DNA of 64,000 bases from Janthinobacterium sp. 17J80-10 (lineage in GTDB: Bacteria; Pseudomonadota; Gammaproteobacteria; Burkholderiales; Burkholderiaceae_D): assembly GCF_004114795.1 (NCBI RefSeq), contig NZ_CP035311.1:2108001-2172000 (forward strand), read 5' to 3'. Positions 8,661-17,166 of this stretch are shown here, piece after piece; positions within the stretch are counted from its first letter, which is position 1, and every line of letters begins with the position of its first letter. Both the position numbers and the translations under genes were made by a program. The notes under the pieces are model-generated. The model searched no databases, had not been told where the DNA came from, and saw nothing but the letters and a program-made list of their open reading frames with translations.

Positions 8661-9817
8661 GGCGGTTCCAGGCTTGCGCTGCCTTCCGTTTGCGATATGA
8701 AAAATTTTCTAATCGCTTTCCAGACATCGTCTGGCCGGCCCAGCACGCTCGTGGCGATCGGCAGGCCGCTTTGCTCGAGCGCCGCGCAGATGGCCTTCAT
8801 TTCAGTATTGGTCGTGCGCAGCGAACCCGGCGTGGTTTCGACATAGCCGACGTAATTCACTTGCTTCAGAAGGCTGGTGAGCGTTTCGGTGGCAGGAATG
8901 CGATCCTCGGTGAAATTTTCGCCATCCGAGGCATAGAAGAGATAAATATTGTATTGATGCGGGTCGTAATCTTCATCGAGCATTTCCTGCGCAAGCCTGA
9001 AAGCACTGGAAGCCCCCGTTCCGCCGACGCCGGAAACCTGGAAGAACTCACTTTCAGAAAATTCCCAGGCATGCGTGGTGTGCGCGATGAAGCGGGTTTC
9101 AACCTTGGCATATTTGCGGCGTATGCCCTGAAGCGCAAAGAAGAAAAAGGTCTTCGCCAGCTTGCGCTCCGCATCGGTCATGCTGGCGGAGACATCGAGA
9201 GCAAACAGGACGACCGCGTTGGTGGTCGGCCTTTTCCGCTGCACCAGCTGGCGAAAGCGCAGATCCTCGTTTGAGAAGGGCGCGCCGCCCGGCTGGATGG
9301 CACGGCGCTTGATCGCTTCCTTGATCGTGCGGCGGCGGTCCAGGCGGGCACGCGCACCGTGACGGTCCCAGCCTTCGCGCACATATTCGCGTTCTTCGAT
9401 GGCCGCCATGCGTTGCGGCGCCATGTCCGGCAAGCGCATTTCTTCCCATAGCCAGTCCATGATATCGTCAACCTTCAGCTCCATCAGTAGCTGGACTTCG
9501 CCTTCGCCCCGGCCGCCTTGGCCCGCCTCTTCGTGCGGCGGCATGCGCGGCGCATGGCGCAGGACATCGCCCGGCTGGGCAGCACCCTGGCCGGCGGCGG
9601 TGGGCACTTCCTCTGTACCTTGGGCCAGGCGGAAGCGGGCATGCTCGAGCATGCGTACCGGCACTTGCACGGTCTTGTCCTGCTGGGGGCCGGTAATCAG
9701 GTCCGGGCCGGCGATCAGGTTGGCAAGATTGTCCCGGACACCTTGGCGCACTTTTTCATTGTGGCGCAACATGTCGCGGGCGCCCCGCGAGAACAGCTCG
9801 TACCAGGGTGTTTCCAT
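8657..9817 (-). CDS. yeaH: DUF444 family protein with von Willebrand A domain (YeaH/YhbH)
   Basis: About 386 residues. The N-terminal half contains basic and glycine-rich segments; the C-terminal half is a VWA-like domain with the MIDAS motif DVSASMTDAERKLAK, a downstream GVGGTGASS and the YASDGENFTED segment, as in YeaH/YhbH. The function is unknown beyond its link with PrkA and SpoVR in stress and sporulation regulons. I favour ATG 9817 (METPWYELF), which matches the YhbH N-terminus and has AGGA 5 nt upstream; ATG 9841 also has an AGGA and cannot be excluded. It overlaps the SpoVR start by 4 nt and lies 83 nt after prkA (59 nt if ATG 9841 is used). Confidence 0.9.
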   Translation of the reverse strand: METPWYELFSRGARDMLRHNEKVRQGVRDNLANLIAGPDLITGPQQDKTVQVPVRMLEHARFRLAQGTEEVPTAAGQGAAQPGDVLRHAPRMPPHEEAGQGGRGEGEVQLLMELKVDDIMDWLWEEMRLPDMAPQRMAAIEEREYVREGWDRHGARARLDRRRTIKEAIKRRAIQPGGAPFSNEDLRFRQLVQRKRPTTNAVVLFALDVSASMTDAERKLAKTFFFFALQGIRRKYAKVETRFIAHTTHAWEFSESEFFQVSGVGGTGASSAFRLAQEMLDEDYDPHQYNIYLFYASDGENFTEDRIPATETLTSLLKQVNYVGYVETTPGSLRTTNTEMKAICAALEQSGLPIATSVLGRPDDVWKAIRKFFISQTEGSASLEPP

Positions 9818-9900
9818 GCAAATCCTGAGGTGACGACCCATCTTGTATCCTGACTAGCCGATTGGCCTGGCGCGTCGCATTCGCGGCAAACCGGTCGCGG

Positions 9901-11847
9901 TCATTCCTGTGCCAGCAGGGTGGTTACGTAGTTCAAGGCTTCGCGCGCGCTATGGGCATCGTAACCGTATTCCCCGACCAGGCGCTGCTCTACCACGGAG
10001 ATCTTTTGTCGGACATCATCATCCGGCCGCATGCTCGAACTTACCAGGCGCAAGACATCACGGCGCTGCTCGAAGAGATATTGCTGGACTGCCTCGTGCA
10101 ACAGGGCATGACTGTCGAGCGTGAATTTTTCACCGCGTTTGAATGCCCCCATGGCCTTGCGTACGACTTCCTGGCGGAAGGATTGTTTGCCGGAGTCGGT
10201 GATATGAATCGTTTCCTCGACGGTGCGCAAGAATCGTTCATCCGGCTTGCGTTCCTCGCTGGTGATGGGGTCGCGCACCGGCCGGTTGTCCATGCTGGCT
10301 TCCACCTCATCGAGATATTTATCCAGCAAATCCTGGGCTTCCTGTTCAAAGGAGACGAACAGGGCCTTGTAGACATCTTCCTTGACCCAGCGGTTATAGA
10401 AATGCTTGCGTGACAGCACGAGGTAATCCACCCACTTGCGCTTCTTCTTCGGGTCGATGCGGGCATCGTTTTCGATGGCGTCCTTCAAGGCCAGCAGGAC
10501 ATCCATCGTGGTCAGGCTATTGCTGTCGGAGCGGATGATGGCATTGGAAAGTGCGTTGATGACGAAGCGCGGCGAGACGCCGCCCAGGCCTTCCTCTGCG
10601 CCTTTGTGTTTCATGCGCTCGGCTTCGCCGCGGTTGACGCCTTCGACGTCCTCGCCAGCATGGATACGCAATTTCCGGCCAAGGTCGGACTCCTTGTCGT
10701 CGGCATCCTGTAGCCGGGTCAGGGTCGCGAATACGGCAGCCGCGTGCAGCACATGCGGATCCAGGTGCACTTCACGAAAGGCGGGCGCGGCCGAGGAAAT
10801 CAGCTTGCGGTAGATGCGCGCCTCATCCTTGTAATTCAGGGTGTAGGGCACCTGGATAATGACCATGCGGTCGAGCAGGGCCTCGTTTTCACTTTCCTGC
10901 AAAAACCGGCGGAACTCAGCCAGGTTGGTATGGGCAATGATTGTCTCATCAAGATAAATCAACGGGAAGCGGGACACCTTGACGTTTTTTTCCTGGGTGA
11001 GCGTCAGCAGGAGGTACAGGAATTCGCGCTTGACCTTGAGTATCTCGATCATTTCAAGCATGCCGCGGCTGGCCGCATACACTGCGCCGGACCATGACCA
11101 CGCCCTGGGGTCGCCCTCGTCGCCATATTCGGCCACCTTGGAAAGGTCGACCGATCCGACCAGGTCGGCAAGGTCCGCAGTCGTCGGATCGTGGGGCGCA
11201 TAGGTGCCGATGCCGCTTCTGTCCGCCTCGGAAATGAAAATGCGCTCGGCCGGCATTTGCATGAAGTCGCCGCCGTACTGTTCTTCCAGGCGGCTGCGGC
11301 AAAAGGGGCAGGCCTCGCCTGTGACTTCCACACCATACGTGTCGCGAAAGGTCGCGCGCAGGCTGTGCGGTATCAGGTGCAGCGGCGATTCGTGGACCGG
11401 ACATCCGGCAATCCCGTACATCGCCCCGGCGTCCGTATAGCTGTACTCTTCCAGGCCGCGCTTCAGCAGTATGACCAGGGTGGACTTGCCGCCCGAGGGC
11501 GGGCCCAGCAGCAGGAGCAGGCGCCGACCGACTTCGGAACCGGCTGCAGCCGCCTTGAAATAGTCCATGACCCGGGCAATCGATTCGTCGACCCCGAACA
11601 ATTCATCCTGGAACAGGCGGCATTGGGGGTTGCCGTCCGCATCCTCGGTGCGAGTCCAGCGAATCATGTCCCAGATATACTGGTGCGAGGTGCGCGCGAC
11701 GCCATAGGGATCGGCGGGCAGAATTTTTTCCAGGAAGTCTCCGAGCTTGCCGGACCAGTGCTGGGTGCGATGCTCTTGAGCAAAAGCAACAAGGTTGGTC
11801 ATGAAGCTGTCCTGTTGCGCTGCGTTTAGAACGTTGTTCTGGTTCAT
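9901..11847 (-). CDS. prkA: PrkA family serine protein kinase / AAA ATPase (YeaG)
   Basis: A 648-residue cytosolic protein. The N-terminal AAA domain has Walker A GPPSGGKST (residues 115-123) and YLDETIIAHTNLAEF in the sensor region; the C-terminal PrkA domain follows. PrkA/YeaG has been described as a serine kinase and, in Bacillus, as an ATP-dependent protease; in E. coli it is induced by nitrogen starvation and sigma-S. A CxxC-H-CxxC-like set of Cys/His lies around residues 140-180 (GCPVHESPLHLIP ... CPFCRSRL), as in the family. It is the first gene of the prkA-yeaH-ycgB unit and diverges from the motility gene at 12071. Confidence 0.94.
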   Translation of the reverse strand: MNQNNVLNAAQQDSFMTNLVAFAQEHRTQHWSGKLGDFLEKILPADPYGVARTSHQYIWDMIRWTRTEDADGNPQCRLFQDELFGVDESIARVMDYFKAAAAGSEVGRRLLLLLGPPSGGKSTLVILLKRGLEEYSYTDAGAMYGIAGCPVHESPLHLIPHSLRATFRDTYGVEVTGEACPFCRSRLEEQYGGDFMQMPAERIFISEADRSGIGTYAPHDPTTADLADLVGSVDLSKVAEYGDEGDPRAWSWSGAVYAASRGMLEMIEILKVKREFLYLLLTLTQEKNVKVSRFPLIYLDETIIAHTNLAEFRRFLQESENEALLDRMVIIQVPYTLNYKDEARIYRKLISSAAPAFREVHLDPHVLHAAAVFATLTRLQDADDKESDLGRKLRIHAGEDVEGVNRGEAERMKHKGAEEGLGGVSPRFVINALSNAIIRSDSNSLTTMDVLLALKDAIENDARIDPKKKRKWVDYLVLSRKHFYNRWVKEDVYKALFVSFEQEAQDLLDKYLDEVEASMDNRPVRDPITSEERKPDERFLRTVEETIHITDSGKQSFRQEVVRKAMGAFKRGEKFTLDSHALLHEAVQQYLFEQRRDVLRLVSSSMRPDDDVRQKISVVEQRLVGEYGYDAHSAREALNYVTTLLAQE

Positions 11848-12015
11848 GGCACCTGTCTCCCGCGGCCTGTTGTTTAATACATTATTCAGGGTATTGAAAG
11901 AGTGGACATTGAAATAGTTTGAATGTTCTACATGATTGCCCGATAACGCACCCCTCTGTTCGTTGGGTAGTAAAGGTAGCCGGCTGGCAATTGGACGGAA
12001 TTTGCGTTGCCTGGC

Positions 12016-12042
12016 TAAAGTTGGGTTAATTGCTGCCGATAA
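12016..12042 (+). promoter_or_regulatory. Near-consensus sigma-28 (FliA) flagellar promoter
   Basis: TAAAGTTG (12016-12023), an 11-nt spacer and GCCGATAA (12035-12042) match the sigma-28 consensus TAAAGTTT-N11-GCCGATAA at 15 of 16 positions with the exact spacing. It lies 28 nt before the ATG of the YjfB-type gene, which belongs to a family annotated as motility-related. The 11848-12070 divergent region otherwise shows no motif I recognise for prkA. Confidence 0.82.
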
Positions 12043-12070
12043 CGACGTACAGGGTCAGGGAGAGGGAAAT

Positions 12071-12268
12071 ATGGAAATCGGATCAATCGCCAGTCTTGCC
12101 ACCAGCATGGCGCAGACGAGAACAGCCCAGGACGTCAGCATTGCCGTATTTAAAAAAGCCCTTGATACACAAAGTGCAGGGGCCTTGGCCTTGCTGGATG
12201 CCATTCCCGTAGCGACCGCCCCAAGATTGCCCGACCATCTGGGGCGCAATATCAATACCACTGCCTGA
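12071..12268 (+). CDS. YjfB family putative motility protein
   Basis: A 65-residue small protein starting MEIGSIASLATSMAQ, followed by an amphipathic helix (VSIAVFKKALDTQSAGALALLDAI) and a short polar tail, the pattern of the YjfB_motility family. There is no signal peptide. The family is linked to flagellar function in other bacteria but has no defined mechanism. The ATG at 12071 has a very strong purine-rich Shine-Dalgarno (AGGGAGAGGGAA), and a sigma-28 promoter lies immediately upstream. The 8-nt gap to the convergent gene at 12277 leaves no room for a separate terminator. Confidence 0.75.
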   Translation: MEIGSIASLATSMAQTRTAQDVSIAVFKKALDTQSAGALALLDAIPVATAPRLPDHLGRNINTTA

Positions 12269-12276
12269 ACATACGG

Positions 12277-13323
12277 CTAGCCGCCTTCGCGCTGGCTGAC
12301 AGCATCGGCAGGATAAAACTGTCCCAGGCCCATTTCCGGGGCAACCCTGTACTTGTATGCAGGACAACCCTGCTTGCCCCACTTGCCGCCGCAAACCTCC
12401 CATTTGCATCGTTCCCGCCGCAAAAAACCTTGCTGCTGCGTGCAGCGTGCATATTGGGTGGCCAGACTGGGCACTGCCGGGCGGATTTGCGTGTTCGGCT
12501 CTGAGTATGCTTGTACGACTGGTTCAGGTTGTTTCTGAGCGGTACGTACTATCGGGGCGGGTGCGGTTCGACGCGTTGACCGCGCCATTTTCGGCTTTTC
12601 CGCCCGCCTGGCAATCTTGGTATGGAGAACTTTGTTACTGGGCGAGGCGAGTTTTCGCCGGGTGGTAGTTGTGGATAAACGTAGAGGACTTTCCGTGCGC
12701 TGGCTTTCCTGTTTTGATATGGACAGGGACGGCGCCGGTGGCGCCTGTATCGTCCTCGCCGGCTGAGCCACGACGACATCTGCCGCTATCGTTGTGGCAG
12801 GCGTATTGCTCGTTACCTCGGCCGCCGCATGCATTTCGGGAGCGACAGTCAATTTGAATGCAGTTGTGTTGGCGACGATGAGTCCGGCGGCTATGGCGAC
12901 CGTCACGCTCAGCACGCCGCCCAATACAGCTGTCGAGATATGTTCGCCGGCAGCCCGCAGTCCGCTTTCGTCTGCGGTGTCTTGAAGAAAATTATCTTGC
13001 GGAGGAGTGCCGCGGCTGCCAGGAACTGGTGGCACGACGGCGGCATCGGGAGCAGGAGGCAGGCACTCGGTTCCAGGCCCTGGATATCCATGCAACAAGC
13101 TGGCCGGTCCTGCATGCAGAGGCACACTTGCGGTTTCAAGGGGCCGACCTCCGGTGAAAAACCTGATCTTGCCAGCGAACTCGATAAAGCGACCGGCATA
13201 ATTCCTGGAATCGCCAGGAAGGCTGGCGCGGCAGGAATTAATTGCGCGTGAATGCAATAACTTTGCCTTTACGGCATCGAATTGGTTCCGTTCCAAGGAC
13301 TTTGCACCATACCGATATTGCAT
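12277..13323 (-). CDS. Hypothetical single-pass membrane protein with Cys-rich C-terminus
   Basis: An up to 348-residue protein that I do not recognise. Residues about 1-125 are polar (possibly cytoplasmic; the true start may be later than the ATG at 13323, which lacks a clear ribosome site). One membrane segment follows, around ISTAVLGGVLSVTVAIAAGLIVA, then a Pro/Thr/Ser/Lys-rich extracytoplasmic linker of about 130 residues. A compact C-terminal domain has four cysteines in YARCTQQQGFLRRERC ... WEVCGG ... GCPAYK. Short Cys modules of this kind at the end of membrane-anchored proteins occur in other Oxalobacteraceae-like genomes, but I know no function. It faces the motility gene and lies downstream of the diguanylate cyclase on the same strand. 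Confidence 0.6.
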   Translation of the reverse strand: MQYRYGAKSLERNQFDAVKAKLLHSRAINSCRASLPGDSRNYAGRFIEFAGKIRFFTGGRPLETASVPLHAGPASLLHGYPGPGTECLPPAPDAAVVPPVPGSRGTPPQDNFLQDTADESGLRAAGEHISTAVLGGVLSVTVAIAAGLIVANTTAFKLTVAPEMHAAAEVTSNTPATTIAADVVVAQPARTIQAPPAPSLSISKQESQRTESPLRLSTTTTRRKLASPSNKVLHTKIARRAEKPKMARSTRRTAPAPIVRTAQKQPEPVVQAYSEPNTQIRPAVPSLATQYARCTQQQGFLRRERCKWEVCGGKWGKQGCPAYKYRVAPEMGLGQFYPADAVSQREGG

Positions 13324-13537
13324 GCGTTTCCCATCCAGAAGTGATCTGCGGGCGAATTCAGCGGTTTGGCTTAATGATGGCGTGTGACGCCGGCTATGCC
13401 TTGATCAATTCGGCACGATGGATGCGTACGGAGGATGCGCCTTTCCAGTTTTCCGGAATTGCCACTGCGGCAGCAGCGTTCTCGCGGATGGGGCAGGAAA
13501 GACCTGGGCCGGCAACCCAGGTTCTAACACGTAGGTT

Positions 13538-15205
13538 TCAGGCGATTTCCACGCGGTTGCGCCCGTTTTCCTTGGCTTTATACAAGGCCTTGTCGGCACG
13601 CTTGAAAAACGAGTCGTACGAGTCTTGCGGCTCATGGGAAGTGCAACCGACGCTAACGGTCACTGAGAGCTTGCCGGCATCCGTATCAAATACGGATTCG
13701 GCAATTGCCGACCGCACCCGTTCGGCGAACAGGCGAATGCCTTCGGGATCGCACTTGGACAGGATAACGACAAATTCTTCGCCACCGTAACGGCAGGCAA
13801 GATCCATCTTGCGCACCAGTTTGCCGATTTCCCGGGCTACCCCAGCCAACACAACATTGCCGGCATTATGTCCGTAGGTATCGTTGAATTTCTTGAAATG
13901 ATCAATATCGATTATTGCAATCGACAAGCCTGTTTTATCGGTCTGCCTCTCGAACTCGTTAATTCTCCTGTTCAGCTCCAGTTCAAAGGTGCGGAAATTG
14001 AACAGGCCCGTGAGCTTGTCAGTGGAGGCTTGTTCCGCCAATTCCTTGACCTTGTCTTGCAATACCAGGTTCAGCCGCTCGATTTCCCTATGCTGCTCCA
14101 GGCTCAGCAGGTAATTTCGCCCATTGACGATGGCGGTACCCAGAAATGCCGACAGGTTATTCAACAGGATTAAATCCGATTCGGAAATATCGAGAGTATT
14201 GGTAAATGTGAAAAAAGTGAGTACGCCAATCGGGTGGTTCTGGTGGCGGATGGGAACCATCAGCAAGGTACGCACGCCGCCCAGGATCTTCATCGTGGCC
14301 TGGTCATTGGCAGACATGGGCAGATGTTTGATTTTCTGGACATCCGGGAATAGCAAATGGGTATTTCGCATGAAGGTGTGCGAGATGCCACCGTCCGTCG
14401 TGTTTTGCTGATACGGATGGGAAAGCAGAAACTGTTCCCATTTCACGCGACGTGCTTCATAACGCGGATTGACGATCGATATTTTTTTACTGACTAAAAC
14501 TTCATTTTCGAGAACGAAGAAGCCGACGAGATCGAATGGCAGCTTATGGAAAAGCTCTTGGGCAAACATGTCGTAAATGCGGTCCGGCGAAGTCATGTTG
14601 TTCATTTCAACGATGAATTGCAGGAAACGCGATTGTTCGGCTGCGGCTGCTTCCATGCGGTCTTGATAGTCCTTGAGGTAGGCATATTCAAGGGCATTGC
14701 ACAAGGGCGCGTGGAACAACGCTGCCAGTTCGTCGAATATTTCAAGAATCTCAGGGGAAATTTGTCCTTGCTGTTTCAGCAGAACGATCGTGCCGGGCAA
14801 TTTTCCTGATGTGCGACTATCGGTGGCGATCAGCGGAATCGCTGCCATGCCTTCGAGCTTCCAAAGCTCAAGCAGCCGCTTGACCTCGCCCGTTGCGTTG
14901 CCAACGTCGGCCTGAATAATGCGCTTTTCAAGGTAAGCCTTGACGCTGAGATTTGTCGCTTCCGGCGTTATCTCGATCTTGTAACCTGCATAGGTATTTT
15001 CGAGAAATTGATATTCGCTGGTGAAGTGTACTTTGCGGCTAAAAAGGGCTGTTTCGCTCGCATCGACCAGATTGATCAGGTATCCATCCAGCAGACCAAG
15101 TTTCTCGATTTGTTCACCGAGCAAGTCCAGTAAGGTTGGCAGGTCGATGGTGCTGTTGATTTGTTCCAGCAGTACGCATTTGTCGGCAATGGAGTAATAC
15201 GCCAA
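13538..15205 (-). CDS. Diguanylate cyclase with GAF-like sensor domains
   Basis: A 555-residue cytoplasmic protein. Two GAF-like regions (about residues 15-175 and 195-365) precede a short coiled segment (about 370-395) and a GGDEF domain. The active-site loop is GGEEF (residues 474-478). RKMD at 465-468, exactly five residues upstream, forms the RxxD inhibitory site, so an active, product-inhibited cyclase is expected. No transmembrane segment is visible. The start is TTG 15205 with GGGGA 6 nt upstream. It sits just outside the exopolysaccharide locus on the same strand as the priming transferase; c-di-GMP control of that locus is an inference from position only. Confidence 0.9.
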   Translation of the reverse strand: MAYYSIADKCVLLEQINSTIDLPTLLDLLGEQIEKLGLLDGYLINLVDASETALFSRKVHFTSEYQFLENTYAGYKIEITPEATNLSVKAYLEKRIIQADVGNATGEVKRLLELWKLEGMAAIPLIATDSRTSGKLPGTIVLLKQQGQISPEILEIFDELAALFHAPLCNALEYAYLKDYQDRMEAAAAEQSRFLQFIVEMNNMTSPDRIYDMFAQELFHKLPFDLVGFFVLENEVLVSKKISIVNPRYEARRVKWEQFLLSHPYQQNTTDGGISHTFMRNTHLLFPDVQKIKHLPMSANDQATMKILGGVRTLLMVPIRHQNHPIGVLTFFTFTNTLDISESDLILLNNLSAFLGTAIVNGRNYLLSLEQHREIERLNLVLQDKVKELAEQASTDKLTGLFNFRTFELELNRRINEFERQTDKTGLSIAIIDIDHFKKFNDTYGHNAGNVVLAGVAREIGKLVRKMDLACRYGGEEFVVILSKCDPEGIRLFAERVRSAIAESVFDTDAGKLSVTVSVGCTSHEPQDSYDSFFKRADKALYKAKENGRNRVEIA

Positions 15206-15386
15206 TTCTAGTCCCCGGATTTTTTCTGTAATTTGATTGCATATTATTGCCTGTTTTGTTCTGGAAGATATGCTTTGGGGAAATAAAATTTTGTGTCATG
15301 TGGCGTGAATGCTCCTTGCGTGCTTTCTTGAAGATGGCATCTCCGAAGAAGGCAAATAGTCTGCGTAGATCAAGGAAATACATTGA

Positions 15387-16829
15387 TTAATAAGCATTAT
15401 TTCCGGTCCAGCCCTTGAATGTTGTCCAAACTATAATTTTTATATCCATTATAAAAGACCAGTTCTTGATGTAGTAAATATCGAACTGCACACGATTGCG
15501 CATCTTCTCGATCGTATCGGTTTCTCCCCGGTGTCCATGAATTTGTGCCCATCCGGTAATGCCGGGTTTGACACGATGGCGCAACATGTACATTTCAAGC
15601 AAATCCTTGTATTTGTCATTATGCTGAAGGGCATGGGGGCGCGGTCCTACGACCGACATGTCGCCCATTAAAACATTCACAAACTGGGGTAATTCATCGA
15701 GGCTGGTTTTGCGCAGAAATTGGCCGAGCCGGGTGATGCGGGGATCATTGCGGCTGGCCTGCGTGACAGTGCCGCATTCCTGGTGCACTTTCATGCTGCG
15801 AAATTTGTAGACAGCGATTTTTTTTCCATTCAACCCCAGGCGCGGTTGCTTGAAAAAAACGGGGCCGGGTGAAGAAATCTTGATGCCGATGGATATAATG
15901 AGAAAGAGGGGGAGCAGCAAAATGAGAGCGACCAGCGCAAACACCCTGTCAAAAATCTCCTTGAACAACCCGCCTACACCGCTTGATACCGGGCAGTTCA
16001 GGTCAATTGCAGTAACCCCGAGAAAATCGATCATCCGGTTGCTGAGCATTTGAATGCCGATTGTGTCGGGCACCCAGCGGATATCAACGAGTGCATTGCG
16101 CAGTAAATACTGGAGTTGCGCCATTTTTGGCGATGCAGCCAAGGGAAGGGTAATCCAGATTTCGTGTATATGATTTTCTTGCACATATTCCGGAATTTCT
16201 TCGAGATTGGCGATGCGGGCAATCGCTGCGCCTTGCAAAAGGTGCGCATCCTGGTCATCGGCATGAATGGCGCTGACATCGTAACCATACCAATCCTGCT
16301 GCTGCGCGCGGCGATGCATTTCCTGCCCGGTATGGCCGTAGCCGACAATGACCACCCGCTTGTTGTTCAGGCCCTTGCGGCGAAGAAGTCGCAAAGTCGA
16401 ATACAGCAGCAGGCGATAGCACACCAGCAGCACGACACCGGCAAAGTACCAGTAGAACATCCAGACGCGTGAAACGTTTCCCGCATGGTGGATCAAAAAG
16501 CTGAAAAACAGGCCAATCAACAAGACCACTGCCCATGAAGCACTGAGTTGCCCCAGCATGGTCAGCATCGGGCGGCCGCGCCATGAGCCATACATGCCGA
16601 ATCGTGGAAACAGGAAAAATGCCAGGGCGCAGCAGAAATACATCAGCACGGTATGAATCGGCGCCACTGAATCAAGAAGCTGTGCAAAATGCAGGATGCC
16701 CGCAAGATGCGCAGCTCCGATAATGGCCAGCACATCTACCATGCGCATGGAAAGTTCCAGCCGTGGCGAATTGTCGATGAGGATGTCACGCATAGGTCTC
16801 TGCCATTTGGCTGGTGCTGATGGAGTCAC
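15387..16829 (-). CDS. Undecaprenyl-phosphate hexose phosphotransferase (EPS priming transferase, EpsB/WcaJ-like)
   Basis: A 480-residue polyprenyl-P glycosylphosphotransferase that transfers hexose-1-P, usually glucose, from its UDP-sugar to undecaprenyl-P, the first step of EPS repeat assembly. The N-terminal half has about four membrane helices and a CoA-binding-like domain (VVIVGYGHTGQEMHRRA). The C-terminal bac_transf domain has the membrane helix FDRVFALVALILLLPLF, KFRSMKVH, LRKTSLDELPQFVNVLMGDMSVVGPRPH and KPGITGWAQIHGHRGET. The start is uncertain: GTG 16829 or ATG 16793. It is divergent from epsL, with a 337-bp shared region between them. GalU at 36562 would supply UDP-glucose. Confidence 0.92.
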   Translation of the reverse strand: MTPSAPAKWQRPMRDILIDNSPRLELSMRMVDVLAIIGAAHLAGILHFAQLLDSVAPIHTVLMYFCCALAFFLFPRFGMYGSWRGRPMLTMLGQLSASWAVVLLIGLFFSFLIHHAGNVSRVWMFYWYFAGVVLLVCYRLLLYSTLRLLRRKGLNNKRVVIVGYGHTGQEMHRRAQQQDWYGYDVSAIHADDQDAHLLQGAAIARIANLEEIPEYVQENHIHEIWITLPLAASPKMAQLQYLLRNALVDIRWVPDTIGIQMLSNRMIDFLGVTAIDLNCPVSSGVGGLFKEIFDRVFALVALILLLPLFLIISIGIKISSPGPVFFKQPRLGLNGKKIAVYKFRSMKVHQECGTVTQASRNDPRITRLGQFLRKTSLDELPQFVNVLMGDMSVVGPRPHALQHNDKYKDLLEMYMLRHRVKPGITGWAQIHGHRGETDTIEKMRNRVQFDIYYIKNWSFIMDIKIIVWTTFKGWTGNNAY

Positions 16830-17166
16830 TGCTTCTTTTGCATCTTAATAAACCGCCCCCAGGTTTTTTTGAGCGCACTCAAGCAAGGCTGGAAGGAAAG
16901 GATCGATCTGCCAGAAGCTTGATATAAGGCGAGCAACTGTGGTGTGTTAGCCTCACCGCTGGCAAAGGATTGATGCTTTTGGATCGATTTCAAGTGTGCA
17001 TGGGAGACAATGAACACGATTGCCGCTTGGCTTAAAAGCAATAATTCTGGTTATAATCATTGCGCTGATATAACGGGTGCGGTGGTGGTATGCCCGATAC
17101 CCGAATTTTTACCGTGGCAGATAAAACCACGATATCGCTTTCTTTTTTCGATAGGGATGGAACTCC
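16830..17166. other. Divergent regulatory region between priming transferase and epsL
   Basis: A 337-bp stretch without a credible gene. A 71-codon frame on the minus strand has no homology I recognise. A TATAAT hexamer at 17052-17057, preceded by TTGGCT at 17027-17032 (19-nt spacer), is a possible epsL promoter. It was read by eye only. Confidence 0.4.

Noticed and set aside
16826-17041. 71-codon minus-strand frame in the divergent EPS promoter region
   Set aside because: No ribosome site, no recognisable family, and it covers the probable epsL promoter.
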